Source of the DNA: Adineta vaga
Lineage: Eukaryota; Rotifera
Assembly: GCA_021613535.1 (NCBI GenBank)
Contig: CP075492.1
Location: forward strand, 248,001-312,000
Direction: 5' to 3'
Length of the DNA: 64,000 bases
The position numbers and the translations under genes are program-made. How positions within the stretch are numbered: the first letter of the stretch is position 1; each line of letters begins with the position of its first letter. The notes under the pieces were generated by a model that was not told the origin of the DNA, did no database searches, and saw only the letters and a list, made by a program, of their open reading frames with translations. Below, in pieces: positions 36,542 to 49,370 of this stretch.

Positions 36542-38029
36542 AAAATCAAAATAGAGATAACAAAGGATGGAAGGAGAAAACGATGAGAGAGAAGAAAGAG
36601 AAAAGAGAAAAAAATATGTTAATTTAACTAACACGAAAAGAAAAGTTAGCGATAACAGTATATTAACCCTTATCGCTAACACACATTCGGCACGATGGAT
36701 TCCTCCGGTAGGACCCACTATAATTCGACAAGAAAATTTTAAAAAGTCGCTTTCGTTTTCTTTTTACTGCGGTAGAAGGTTACACGGATGTGTTATCTTC
36801 TATTTCGTTTTTGTTGCAATTATTTATTGCGTAGCGTGATGTTTACCATTGAAACAATCAAGACAAAATAAATTTATGACAATCAGAACAAAGGTTTGTG
36901 TTTTCTTTGTTGTCGAAATACTTGCTTCTTTTTACTGTTTTTCTCCTAGCAGCCAGCACAGCGCCTTCGATTATCGCGGGTAGATCGTTCTATTTCCTCA
37001 AGCGTGTGAACAGCGAGTTTGCGCTTCGTCTGACCTGTTCATTCTTGTCTTGGACCAAGTTTCAACTTTTCGGATGGTATACCTGTAGAGAATATAGTGC
37101 GTCATTCTCTAACCAAAAGGTTATTAAGAACATTTCACTAAATGTTCCTGTTTTTCTCTCTCTCTCGTTTTTCTCTTATAAATATATATATGTATGTTCT
37201 ATCTATTGTTGTTGTTGTTCTTCTTCTTCTTCTTGCTCGTCTTGTTCATCTTCCAATACACTTCTACATCATCACAATCCTATTCTATTTCTGTTGTTTC
37301 TGTTTCTTCTATCGTTCTGTTTACAATAAACAAGAACTCACGTTACATTTTATCCACAACATTTACAATACCAAGTAGTAAAGATCAAGCAAGGCTTTCA
37401 CAAAACTGCAGAATGGTCATGTCGCTTGCGGCATAGTTTTACTTGTATATCAGATAGCTATTGTCTAGCGTGGTCCCAAAAATCAATTCACGTAGCACCA
37501 TTCTATTGAGTGTCTGAGACATGTATAGATGGCTGATAGCTGACCAGATAAATCAATACCTTACCCTCGTTTTTTGTAATCCAGCACAACTTGTGGCTTC
37601 ATAACGCGCTCAATCTCAGTCGCTTTTATAGATAAAAGTAACGAGAGACAAGAACAATGAAGAAAAAACTGGACGTTCCATTCTCTTATCGTGCACGTAC
37701 TATTTATGTAACGTAAAAGAACGAAAAAGGAACGTGCAAGATTTTCCATATGGTCGCGAAAAATGACTCATTATGAGGTAACACAAGGAAGGGAACAATA
37801 AATAATCTGTAGAAGACGAAGAAAAGGTCATTAAATGTATTTATTAGAAGTTGATTGTCCATGAAAATAAACTTCTCGAAGAATCTTTGAAAAAAATGAA
37901 TCATGTCGAGTGTGTTAAGAAAACCGCTTTCATGAAATGATGTATTATACTAAACCTTCGCACTACCGTAAACTCTAGCTCATGGGTGCACATATCTCCA
38001 AATGTTTGACATTAGCAGTGGATGTTTTG

Positions 38030-39448
38030 AAGGTGCAGCACATGTAAAATTTCAGTGGATTTTTTTCTCGCTCGTTTATATATGAATTGATAGAGAATGA
38101 AACGCTGATCACGAATATATATAAATTATTTCGATTTGATCGCTCTTTGTCTGGGATAAACGCTAGATACGTTCTATGACTAAAAATGTCATATATCTTG
38201 CTTCCTGCAGAAAAACTGTTAACATTCAAGATTATTTATTATGTTGAATGTTTTTTAAATATCATATTCTGAATCAACATGGAAAACTGAATCAGAAAAT
38301 CCTATTTGATCATATTCAAAGCAAAAAATGTTTAAAAACTCATGTCTACCAATCATACCGCTATATGCTGAAAAACTACATATCCGGTACTAATCTTCTG
38401 AATCTATCTAGTTTTTTGTATTGAGAGATAGAATGAATTGTCATATATCATTAGAACCGCTACATCAAGGGCTACAAAAGTACTTGTTTAGTTTTTCTAA
38501 ATTTTCTTTAAATGTTGAGAAAATCCGGGTTTTTCCCTTATGCCTGTCAAGATCAAACAAGAAGAACTACAAAATGCGTCAATTTTTGGTAAAATCTCAA
38601 ATAAAAATTCAACGCAAATGCCAAATAAATATCATATTCGGAATCAGCATCAAAAATTACATCGAACCACATGATTTATTAGAAAAAATTTTTTTATCAA
38701 AATGCGACTGTGGAGGACCGCAGGCAAAACCTAAATAAAATTTAGCTGATGGGGGGGGGGGGGGTTACAGGTAATTTTTGATAAAAAAATTTTTTCTAAT
38801 AAATCATGTGGTTCGATGTAATTTTTGATGCTGATTCCGAATATGATATTTATTTGGCATTTGCGTTGAATTTTTATTTGAGATTTTACCAAAAATTGAC
38901 GCATTTTGTAGTTCTTCTTGTTTGATCTTGACAGGCATAAGGGAAAAACCCGGATTTTCTCAACATTTAAAGAAAATTTAGAAAAACTAAACAAGTACTT
39001 TTGTAGCCCTTGATGTAGCGGTTCTAATGATATATGACAATTCATTCTATCTCTCAATACAAAAAACTAGATAGATTCAGAAGATTAGTACCGGATATGT
39101 AGTTTTTCAGCATATAGGGGTATGATTGGTAGACAGGAGTTTTTAAACATTTTTTGCTTTGAATATGATCAAATAGGATTTTCTGATTCAGTTTTCCATG
39201 TTGATTCAGAATATGATATTTAAAAAACATTCAACATAATAAATAATCTTGAATGTTAACAGTTTTTCTGCAGGAAGCAAGATATATGACATTTTTAGTC
39301 ATAGAACGTATCTAGCGTTTATCCCAGACAAAGAGCGATCAAATCGAAATAATTTATATATATTCGTGATCAGCGTTTCATTCTCTATCAATTCATATAT
39401 AAACGAGCGAGAAAAAAATCCACTGAAATTTTACATGTGCTGCACCTT
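38030..39448. repeat. 1.4-kb giant inverted repeat with near-identical 673-bp arms
   Basis: Arms 38030-38702 and 38776-39448 are reverse complements with only a few differences (for example near 38342-38370 against 39110-39135), separated by 73 bp that include a run of 14 G. Ends read AAGGTGCAGC / GCTGCACCTT. The paralogous spacer near 9103 lacks it and continues directly from GGATGTTT into the downstream flank, so this is an insertion. The identical open frames on each strand are the two arms read in mirror image. Confidence 0.85.
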
Positions 39449-40544
39449 ACAAATCGCATACATACGCCCAAAATCTACATATATATTCATATTAGTAATC
39501 CACTCATAATATAGTCGGATCTTTAGGAGCCTGTTTATCGCTTCATTTTATATCACTGAAATCTGATTGTTTCAACAAATTGAGCAATCACACAGTAGAC
39601 AAACAGAGGAATTGTCACACTCTCAAGTCATCCTTACAGAATTGAGAACACTATGTTTTTCAAAAATTATCAAAAATATCAAATATTTTACGGAATTCTT
39701 CTGTAGAACTATCAGCAAAATACAGATCTAAAGTAGTATTAAATCGTTAACGCTTTTTCTTGTAATTATTTATTGGTTCATTTCTAACACGAGAACGTGG
39801 TTAAGAAGTATGAGGCTTCGAAAACTCATACTTATCCTGTTTCTCTTTTTCACAACAAAGTTTTATTTTTAACTCACTTTGAAAATGTACTTATGTTAAT
39901 CTCTTCATACTCCTTATGTCAGAAAGTAAAAGAAATGAATGTACTATGTGCGTGAACGGATTGGAAGATAATAGATTCTCTATAGAAAAGTAAAACTAGA
40001 TTAATTTTCTTTTTCGAAGATCCTCAAATTCATCAACCAAACGTCACCTATTACAGTTTCTATAGAAAAACGTAAACTTTAAAGTCAATCGGTATTGTAC
40101 GGAGGCCCTCAGAATTAAGCCATATGAAAATACGAAAGTTTCACAATTTCCTATTACATCCAAACCTTCCGTAAAAAACACCTTCAAAACCGATGGTATT
40201 TTGTATGCAACCTGTGGTCTGGTGAAAGAATCTTGAACAATGCGTATTCTCTTACAGAATCTTCTTCTTTATCTCACCCAACTTAAGACTGTGAGGGTGA
40301 GGATGGTCTTTAGCATAAATGCAATCTAAAGAAGCTCAGATTTTAGCAGATTTCAGCAACTGTTTCTTTTGATATTTCAATGCTTTAGGAAGTTTTGTAG
40401 CATCTACGAAGCCTTTTGAAAGCTTCCGTAGAACCTCGACTATTATAGAATGTATAGTCACATATTATATGACATCATGAAGAGCTGTTTCTCAGTAAAA
40501 TATGTATCTTTAAGGAGGGAAAACAAGAAAATTGGAAAACATAC

Positions 40545-42005
40545 CTTCAAACATTATATGTGGTTGTCGACAAAATATAACATCATCAATTTCGCTAGCT
40601 TCACTCGGTAAAATAAGACTAAGTCGTGATCGAGATATGAGACATGTATCCATTTCATTCATTGTTTCAGTAGATGAAAACAATTGTTCAATACAGTATG
40701 AAAATCGTTCAGCTATACTTGCAATAGTTTTCTTATCAAATAAATCATGAGAACCAACTAAACTAAATGATAATTTACCATTTTCAAATGTTGGATCATA
40801 AATGAATGTTAGCATAAAATCAAATTTAGCTGCTTCATTCGATTGCTCTAACATTACTGGCTCTAATTTTGTATCATTCATCAGTAGGTAAGTGACACTT
40901 TCAGACAAAGTGATAAAATCGAACATTGTTTCCAAAAAGCTAAGATTAGATTGATTGAGATGAAAGACACTGAGAATATGTTGAAGTGGATAATGAGAAT
41001 GTTCAAGAATTGATAAACACCTTTCTTTTACATAATGAACAAGTTCATCAAATGACCAATTTGCATTGAGGTGAATACGATATGGTAATGTTGCTACAAA
41101 CATTCCTATTACATTATGTAATTCAGCTCGATATCGATTAGCATTGAGACAAGAAATACATAGATCATCGTCACGAGTTAATCTGGATAGAAATAGATGG
41201 AATATGGACAATCCAAGTTGAAAAAGTGTAACATGCTGTGATGATGCATAATTGACAATCGATGTGCTTATTTGATCGTTAAGTGTGATATGAATTGTAG
41301 AAGCTAAGCCAGATCTCTCGTGATTGGATGAACGAGATCGATCATATGGTAACAATAATGGACGTTCAAAATTATATGTTTCTAACTGTGAAAACCAAAA
41401 TTCTTGTGATGGTTTCATGTCAATTTGACGTTCATGGATAGTGTAATCAATATATTGTAATGCTTCTTCGTCATCTTTCTCTGACCATTCTGAAGCGTTA
41501 TTATAAGCAAAACAGAAATCTTTGAAAAAAATTGGTTGAGACGATCGATCGAATGCTACATGATGAAAACCAATGACTAGAACATCAGAACTTTTTACTC
41601 GTTGATTATCATTATTTTTGTTAATTGAGTTCTGATGTTGAAGTATTTGACAATGAAAAACACGACCTATTGATAAATCGAACAAATTAGGATCAATAGT
41701 TAGTTGAGTAATTATATTTTGAAGTTCATTGTTATCTTTGAACGTTCGATTTGCAACTATCGTGAATGTGTTATTGGTATCTGTAATATATTGTTCTAAG
41801 ATGCCATTATTGGTGTTAAATTTGATAGATGTATGTAGTATTTTATGTTTGTTCAAGATATATTGAAGAGTTTTCAATAAACGCGTGAATGACAATGATC
41901 CTTGAGTAATTCTTAGCACCATTAGTTCATTATAAATAGCAATATTTTTTGAAAAACGAACTTGTTCATCAAGAGAGATGCGTTCTTGGGCAAAAGAAGC
42001 AATAC
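40545..42005 (-). CDS. NRPS unit c, terminal condensation domain (type C3), one exon
   Basis: 1461 bp, 487 codons: AQERIS start, YIDYTIHE, RSGLAS, IGMFVATLPYR and YPLQHIL. The active-site motif is HHVAFDR, differing from HHAAYDR of units b and f over a short tract (about 41535-41605), with the Gly position again Arg. A 60-bp intron (42006-42065) precedes it; a phase-1 GTATGT donor follows. Confidence 0.87.
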
Positions 42006-42065
42006 CTGCAGATTAACAAAAGTATGTGTCGATTCATCCAATAATTTCCTAACAAATATATTTAC

Positions 42066-45000
42066 CTCGATTGATATGCAATGAATGCCAAACTGTTGCT
42101 TGCATATCATTGTTTGTAACTGTTTGAAGTAGTTGTGAATGTTGAAATATAGTTGGCTGTTGAATAAATGAGCCTAACAAGAGTGTGTGAGTATCAAAAT
42201 TGAACAATGATTGATAGCGATGATAAAGTTCAATGAATAAAAGAGAATGACCACCAATGGTAAAAAAGTTTGTAGTCCTGGAAATATGATGTCCTTTATA
42301 ATCAAGAACTTGTCGCCAAACATTACATATACGAGACTCTAATTCATTGAGTGGTGCTTCGAAGTGATTATCTGTTGATACAGTTGCCGAAGAGAAGTTA
42401 GGTGAAGGTAAATGTTTTCGATCAATTTTTCCATTTGGATTGAGAGGTAATTTATCAAGAATAATGAAATGAGATGGAATCATATGCGGTGGAAGATGTG
42501 ATTGACAATATTCATGTAATTCTTTTTCACTAACGACTGAACTTTGAACATAAGCAACTAAATGATGTTGACCCCATTTCATGACAACACAAGTAGATAT
42601 CGATGTAATACTAAGTAGGCATCGTTCAATTTCACCAAGTTCAATTCTTTGTCCATGTAGTTTGATTTGAAAATCTTTTCTTCCTTGGTAATAGAGAAGG
42701 CCTTTATTGTCGAATTTGACAAGATCTCCAGTTCGATAAAATAATTCATCATTGATATAAATTATTACGTGTTTTGTTAAATCATCACGTCTATAGTAAC
42801 CGGAAAAAATAGCGGTACCTCCGATATATAATTCACCATCCTCACCTAATAGAGATGGTTGTAAATATGTATCCATTATCAGACATTTATAATTAGATAG
42901 TAAAAGTCCAATAGGAATATTTGTTCCAGAAAAATTTATGGTAGTAATATGGAATGTGGAATCTACAGTTGCTTCGGCTGGCCCATATAAATTCCATATA
43001 AGAGCATTTTGAGGAAGATAACGATATAATTTTTCAATCAATTGAACTGTACTAGTATCTCCTAGAAAACTAGTACCGTATATGCAGTGAAGAAAAAGTT
43101 TCATTTACCTCCAATATCAATAGTGCGTAAGGTACTAAATTTAGAATAATTATAATCTTCTAAAAGTTGTAACATATTATTGACATATGCTGGTACACTT
43201 TGTAGATAAGAAATTTCTTTTAATTCCAGCATCTCAAGAACATATAGGATATCCATATTACCTTGTGGATGAAGCATCACCAGAGAAGCGCTAATGCTTA
43301 ATGCTCCTAAAATTTCTTGAACATGTACGTCATAAGAGCAATTAGCCATTTGCAACATAGTATCTTTTAATGAAATCAAATTCAAAAGAACAAGAGAATT
43401 GATACACGATATTAAATTATCATGTCGAATGACAACCTAAATTACAATGGTAAAGAATCAAAACGGGTCAATTTGTCAACATACTGCTTTTGGTACGCCA
43501 GTTGAGCCACTTGTAAAAATGATGTATGCAATATTTTCTACGGTAACTACGACCTTCGACAATTCGTCAAAGCCTGTATCATTTTGCATGTCATTATTGC
43601 TCAGTATTGAATCGACATTAGCTACGATATCTTCATCCTGTACCTTATTCTTTGTTAGCCAATGAGCAAGAACAAGATGACTTTGGGTTTGATCGATAAG
43701 ATTATGCAAACGATCTTTTGGATCTCGAGGTGATAATGGACAATATACACCACCTACCATCTCAATTGCCATTATACCAATTACCTAAAACACGAGAAAC
43801 TTCCTAATTATAAACATCACAAAATTATCCAACGCAACCTACCATTGATATACTTCTCTCTACACATTGACAAATAATATCACCAACATTTACACGATAT
43901 TCATTCAATAGAGTCAAAGACAATACTTGAACATAATACAACAGTTCACAATATGTCAACGACTGTTCATCTAGTTCCACAGCTAACTTTTGTGAATAGA
44001 TCATCGCTTTAGAAACAAACTCATGATGAATGCATTTGACAGATGGATATGATATTTGTGTATTATTCATTGATTGTACAAGTAATTGTTCAGTTGGTAG
44101 TGTTAATGACAATTCATAGTATGCCTTCCGTGTTCGACTATGAATAGATGTCGATAACTGATACAACAATGAATGAAATTGTTGTGCAATTTTATTAACA
44201 GTTTCTGTACGAAATAAATCCAATGATGCATCAATTGTACATGAAAGTTCATTAAGATCCAAAGTATGATGAAAAGTGAGAATAAAATCAAATTTACTCA
44301 TCACTTCATCATCGCTAATATGAATTGAGTCTGGCGCTAAAATAAGTTCATTATCACCAAGAATTATTTTTCTCTCATTGTCGTTGCTCATAGATGATGT
44401 AAACTCGAATGATGTATCAAGAAATGCAGGACTTGATAGATGAGGATGTTGTGCAAGAATACGTTGAAGTGGAAAATATGAATATTTCATACTATTTGTC
44501 ATCAAGACTCGCATTTGTTGAGTGAATTGATGAAACGAAGAATGAGGATCAAGTTGACATCGAAGAGGAATAGCATTGACAAACATTCCAATTAGAGATC
44601 TAAATTCATCTCGATAACGTCCATCTGTATTCATTCCAATACAAAGATCGTGTTCTGCATTAGTTAATTTGAATAAAAGAATAAAATAAATTGTGAGTGC
44701 CAAATACTCAAGTGAAATGTTATTTGTCGATGCATATGTAAGAAAGTAATGTGAAAGATCTTGTCCAAAATCAAACGAAATAGATGTTCCACGACCAGTT
44801 CGATGTTCATTTGCAAGACGATATCGATCATATGGTAATGAAAGAGATTGATCAAGTTTACAGTCATGGAGAGTATCAAGCCAAAACATTTCTGCACCAG
44901 TCATTGACATTCCTCGTTCGATAGCAGCATCTACATAGAAGAACAACGATGAATGACATATGAGAAAGAAAAAGTGCGATGTTGAAGATGTATACTTACA

Positions 45001-45578
45001 ATCAAGATATCGAATATTCATTTCATCATCATTGTTGTTGTTATTGCTAAGTAATTCACCTGTTGTATATACTTGATTAAGATCATGAAGAAAGATATGC
45101 ATTGATGGAAAATCAAATGCTGCATGATGAAAATTGAAGATGATTATATCTTTATGATGAAGTAGATGATCGGAAGAGATGTGTTTGTAATAGACAAGAT
45201 GACATCGAAAGACAAGACCTTGAGTAAGATTGAAGAGTTGAGGATTTCGTTTTTCTTCATGTATGATATTGTTGAGTTGTTGTTGTGTTTCATAAGTACT
45301 CTCAATAAATGTAAATAATGTCTTTTGATCTGTGTTAATGTCTATGATTCGTTGCATCAATATATTTTTATCTTTGTCGAAAATGAATGCTGTATGAAGT
45401 GCAAGATGTTTGCTGATAGTGAGATCGAGTGCATGTTGAAGTTGTTTGACTGATATAGTATTATTTGTAGAAAGGTGATAAATGAAAGGCATGTTGTAGA
45501 TTGCTACTTGTGGATTTTGAGGATCGAATCTCATTTGTTCGTCGAGCCAAATGCGAGCTTGTGCATATGATGCTGGTG
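42066..45578 (-). CDS. NRPS unit c: C2 - adenylation - thiolation
   Basis: Exons 45578-45000, 44930-43843, 43784-43485, 43436-43109 and 43061-42066. C2 matches the others except for a divergent block at about 44106-44420 that is one codon shorter. The A4 exon is the most distinctive after unit f: FDxS-type motif reads YDVHVQE, followed by LQSVPA and a D-I-G-G-D approach to A5; A5 is NLYGPAEAT. A6 reads GELYIGG then SGYYRR, A7 FYRTGD. T domain is type Y. Manual pocket code D-V-Q-Q-D-G-L-V-D-K. The A4-A5 intron is only 47 bp (43062-43108), the shortest in the window. Confidence 0.88.
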
Positions 45579-45698
45579 CTATAGTAATTGCAGTTTATGT
45601 GTGTAACAATAAAAGTGTCAACGATATACAGGACAGGATGTATTAGCGTCTATGATGATTCGCTCTATATTGACCTTGAGATTAAGATGGTCCTTCTA

Positions 45699-45758
45699 GT
45701 CTGATTAGCTTAGAACATCTGGGTAGCAAAAGATGTGGGTTCGAATCCTACGTATGCT
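45699..45758 (+). other. tRNA-like fragment, second copy
   Basis: Same A-box-like and T-arm sequence as at 6451-6514, with 4 nt missing in the anticodon region, which further argues against a working tRNA. Confidence 0.28.
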
Positions 45759-46067
45759 ATCTTTTCTTTATTTTCTTCTATATCAGGTTTCTGTCACTTA
45801 TGTCTCTTCCCTAGCTATAATATGAAGCCAATACGATTAAACATACTTTTTGCTGATAACTTTATTCATAGTCTGTGCCTCTCTCAAAATACAGGCTGTA
45901 TTCTCGCTTGTTTAATCTAACTATTGTCTTCTAATGTGAGTTTTCGAAAAAGAGTTAAACAGTATAATTGATTTCAAATTAAGGATAGTGTAAAGCGGGT
46001 AACACGTTGGTCTCTGAGTTAACGAGAAATTTGATTTTTTGGCAAGTTCAAAAAATCAGCTGTAATA

Positions 46068-46985
46068 CTTAGGGCAATCCAAAAGTAGTGAGGGAGGTAC
46101 TCGTTTCCTTAACCAGGGATATAAAAAGAATTTCTTTTTCCACTAATGGATAGAGCGTGGTTTGCTCTATCTATCCATGCTATGTGATCACTATTAAACT
46201 GCGACTATGATAACAAAATTTTGATAGGATCTCTTTCTGTCGCATATTCACTGGTAGCACGAACAAGAATGCTTGTGAGTATTTTTGGAATAACTTCTGA
46301 TAGAAACAGGATAGACAACTGCCGTTTTCACCGTTGGAAAGAGGAGATGAGGACGCATCGAGCTATGTATCACTAATTTTTCCAATCTACTTTTTATAAG
46401 GTTTCAGCTGGCTTTTTAAAGAGGAAATCTATTCCATAAGTTGTTTACAGTAAGTTTTCAATAATCGTGTTCATATTCAAACTACTAATTGGATATCTAC
46501 AGGCTGCGAAACACTCAGCTATTTAATACAATTATTTATGAATACTATCTATTCTTAAGAAACCTCTACTACGATATTCTATCAAATTTTTCGCCTTTTC
46601 TTCTTTTTTATAAAACAAGATTTTTTTCGCCGGTTAGAAAATTGAATAAAAAATGTCGGAACTCATAATAGAAAACTCGATAGTATACTGTTCAATGCGT
46701 TTTCGTCTCCTTTTTCCAACGGTGAAAACTGCAGTTGTCTATCCTGTTTCTATCAGAAGTTATTCCAAAAATACTCACAAGCATTCTTGTTCGTGCTACC
46801 AGTGAATATGCGACAGAAAGAGATCCTATCAAAATTTTGTTATCATAGTTGCAGTTTAATAGTGATCACATAGCATGGAAAGATAGAGCAAACCACGCTC
46901 TATCTATTAGTGGAAAAAGAAATTCTTTTTATACCCCTGATTAAGGAAACAAGTACCTCCCTCACTACTTTTAGATTGCCCTAAG
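46068..46985. mobile_element. Tc1/mariner-like foldback, second copy
   Basis: Same TA-flanked 918-bp element as at 6824-7741, ends CTTAGGGCAATCC. It lies at the same position in the duplicated spacer, so it was inserted before the duplication. Confidence 0.75.
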
Positions 46986-47010
46986 TATGTTATCTGTAAA
47001 ACTGATCAAA

Positions 47011-47337
47011 AGCCGCCATGGTTGAGTGGTTACGTGTTCGACACGTAGCTACTAGGTACTGTGTTCAAACTTCAGTAACGTCAGGCATGGAATGAAGCTG
47101 GACAAGTCACTAACGGCTAAGTTGTCTGAAAATGACTCAATCCACATGAGTCATTCGTACTGACTACACACTTAGTCAGTATGTTGGACGGCAGAGGGTC
47201 CAGATACCACCGTCCGTAAAAAGAAAAAGACGAAAGAAACCGGCTGCATGTGGATAAAAATACTAATAATAGCCGCGGCCGGCCGGCAGCGGGCGTTAAG
47301 CCTATGCGACGTTATTATTATATTATTATTATGCTTA
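47011..47337 (+). mobile_element. tRNA-derived SINE, second copy
   Basis: Same SINE and same 14-bp duplication TAAAACTGATCAAA (46997-47010 and 47338-47351) as at 7767-8093. Copied by segmental duplication, not by a second insertion. Confidence 0.8.
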
Positions 47338-47577
47338 TAAAACTGATCAAACGATCTTTTAGGATTAGTACTAAACTCAATGAAAATGATGACTTGTTTG
47401 TTATTTCGAAAAATTTCATCGATAGTCCAGACACCGAGGTATATATGTATGAGAGGTATAACGGTCTTTGCAATCTGATAGTTGGAAGCGGTTTTATGCA
47501 GTCTAAGCCGTTTAGAGCGATCTAAGTGTTCTATGTGGTCTTGTGGTTTAGAGCGGTATAATCAAGGGGGAGGGGAG

Positions 47578-47760
47578 AAGCAAGACTTCATATACTTCAA
47601 ACAGAATTTGAAATCTCATGAAGTACCGTGAATTACTGTGAAGTATGAGTGAAGTATGAGTGAAGTATTAATGAAGTATTAATGAAGTATTAGTGAAGTA
47701 CTAGTGAAATAGAGTGAAGTATGATTGAAGTAGATTGAAGTACCAATGAAGTCTTGCTTT
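47578..47760. repeat. Inverted-repeat element with GAAGTA tandem array, second copy
   Basis: Ends AAGCAAGACTTCAT and its exact complement. The internal repeat has one more unit than the copy at 8341-8513, and the preceding G-run is shorter. Confidence 0.6.
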
Positions 47761-49370
47761 TCCTCCCTTAGCTATAATGCGATCTAGGCAGCACAACAAT
47801 CTTAGAGATCATAGATTGCATTGGTTAGGGGGCATAGATCACTTTACTGCTTAGATCGTATAGATAGCAGCAGAGCGTTATAGCATGAATAGTGCTGTAA
47901 ATAACGTAGCTAATATAAATGGTATTTATATATATATATATTTCATTTTGTTACAAAATTATCACGGACATCAAATTGATATACTCTGTTTTTTTGGTGA
48001 ATAAAAATCATTGGTCATTGTTATGTAGTCGATAGCTTTATTACGGTAGGACACGTTTTAACAGTTTTTTTAATCATAGAAGCATTGCTTTATTAACATC
48101 AATGAGACATCCGTGTCACAAAGGTTGTCTGCAGTTGAAATGATCCTTTTCGTTCTGCATATGCTAGTGCCTTACATAGTTTTTATCTGTCGATGATGGC
48201 AAAATAATAAAAGACCACCACACTATCGAAAATTTAACAAAATCCCTCTTGCGATGAGATACATCACACACAACCTTCCTATAACCGTAAATTCTAGCTG
48301 ATGGAACGTACATACTTTCCAAAGCTTGATATTAGTAATGGATGTTTATACACACTGTATACATATGCCTAAAACTCACGTCTATATTTCCACTAGTAGT
48401 ACACTTAGATTATAGTCATATCTTTAAGAACTCATTTATTGCTTCAAAAAATTGAGCAGTCAGACAGCAGAAAAACAGAGGAATTGCCGTATTCGTAAGT
48501 CATCTTGACAGAATTGAGAACACTATGTTTTTCAAAAATTACCGAGATGTCAAATATTTTACGGAGTTATTCTGTAGAGCTATCAGAAAAATACGAATCT
48601 AAGTCTGTATGAAATTGTTATTGCTGTTTCTTGTAATCATTCATTGATTTATTCATAACACAAGAACGTGATAAAGGCGTATGCGATTATGAAAAGTCAT
48701 AATCATCTTATTTCTCTTTTTCACAATGAATGTTTCATTTTTCACTCATGTTGAAACTCTACTTATGATAAGTTCTTCATGCTTCTTATGCCAGAGGGTA
48801 AAAGAAGTGAATGTAGTATGGGCACAAATGGAGTAACAGACGATAGACTCTGTAGAAAAGTAAAACTAGATTAATTTTCTTTTTTCGAAAATTCTCAAAT
48901 GAATGAATCAATCGAACGTTAACCATTACAGTTTCAACAGCGAAAAGTAAACTCAAATGCAGATCCATATTATACGAAAGTCCTGAGAAATATGTCGTAT
49001 GCAAATACTCCCCAAATCGATGAAGTTTTTTTGCAACATTTGATCTTAATAAAGAACCTTGAAGAGTGCGTATTCTCTTACAGAATCTTCTTCTTTATCT
49101 CACCCAACTTAAGACTGTGAGGGTGAGGATGGTCTTTAGCATAAATGCAATCTAAAGAAGCTCAGATTTTAGCAGATTTCAGCAACTGTTTCTTTTGATA
49201 TTTCAATGCTTTAGGAAGTTTTGTAGCATCTACGAAGCCTTTTGAAAGCTTCCGTAGAACCTCGACTATTATAGAATGTATAGTCACATATTATATGACA
49301 TCATGAAGAGCTGTTTCTCAGTAAAATATGTATCTTTAAGGAGGGAAAACAAGAAAATTGGACAACATAC

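Larger units (their letters stand above)
34875..40544 (-). other. 5.7-kb spacer between unit c C3 and unit d C2
   Basis: Bounded by the C3 donor and C2 acceptor in matching phase. Both flanks are diverged homologues of the 3.8-kb spacers (39500-40544 like 9170-10122; 34875-35500 like the region near 6331 and 8880). The interior contains the giant inverted repeat at 38030-39448, a GGAC-rich stretch with a hairpin near 36510 and a TTC/TTG microsatellite near 37205-37250. The plus-strand frame at 36898-37329 starts only at GTG and is low complexity, so it is not called. 35500-36250 and 37400-37970 show nothing recognisable. Confidence 0.65.
45579..49370 (-). other. 3.8-kb spacer between unit b C3 and unit c C2 (copy of 6331-10122)
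   Basis: Same length and nearly the same sequence as the unit f to g spacer, at an offset of about 39.25 kb, including shared transposon insertions. Differences are a 4-nt deletion in the tRNA-like fragment, a shorter G-run and one extra GAAGTA repeat unit. The duplication extends into C3 and through A6 on the right. No gene recognised. Confidence 0.72.

Noticed and set aside
36898-37329. 143-codon plus-strand frame with a hydrophobic, signal-peptide-like N terminus
   Set aside because: It starts at GTG, not ATG, and much of it is a TTC/TTG microsatellite giving Ser/Cys/Leu runs. No homology or gene context.
36640-37360. Possible solo LTR (AATAAA, purine-rich tract upstream)
   Set aside because: I could not find matching TG...CA ends with a target duplication, nor a second copy in the window.
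38421-39057. Identical protein-like frames on opposite strands (38421-38738 plus, 38731-39057 minus)
   Set aside because: They are the two arms of the giant inverted repeat read in mirror image; no recognisable domain.
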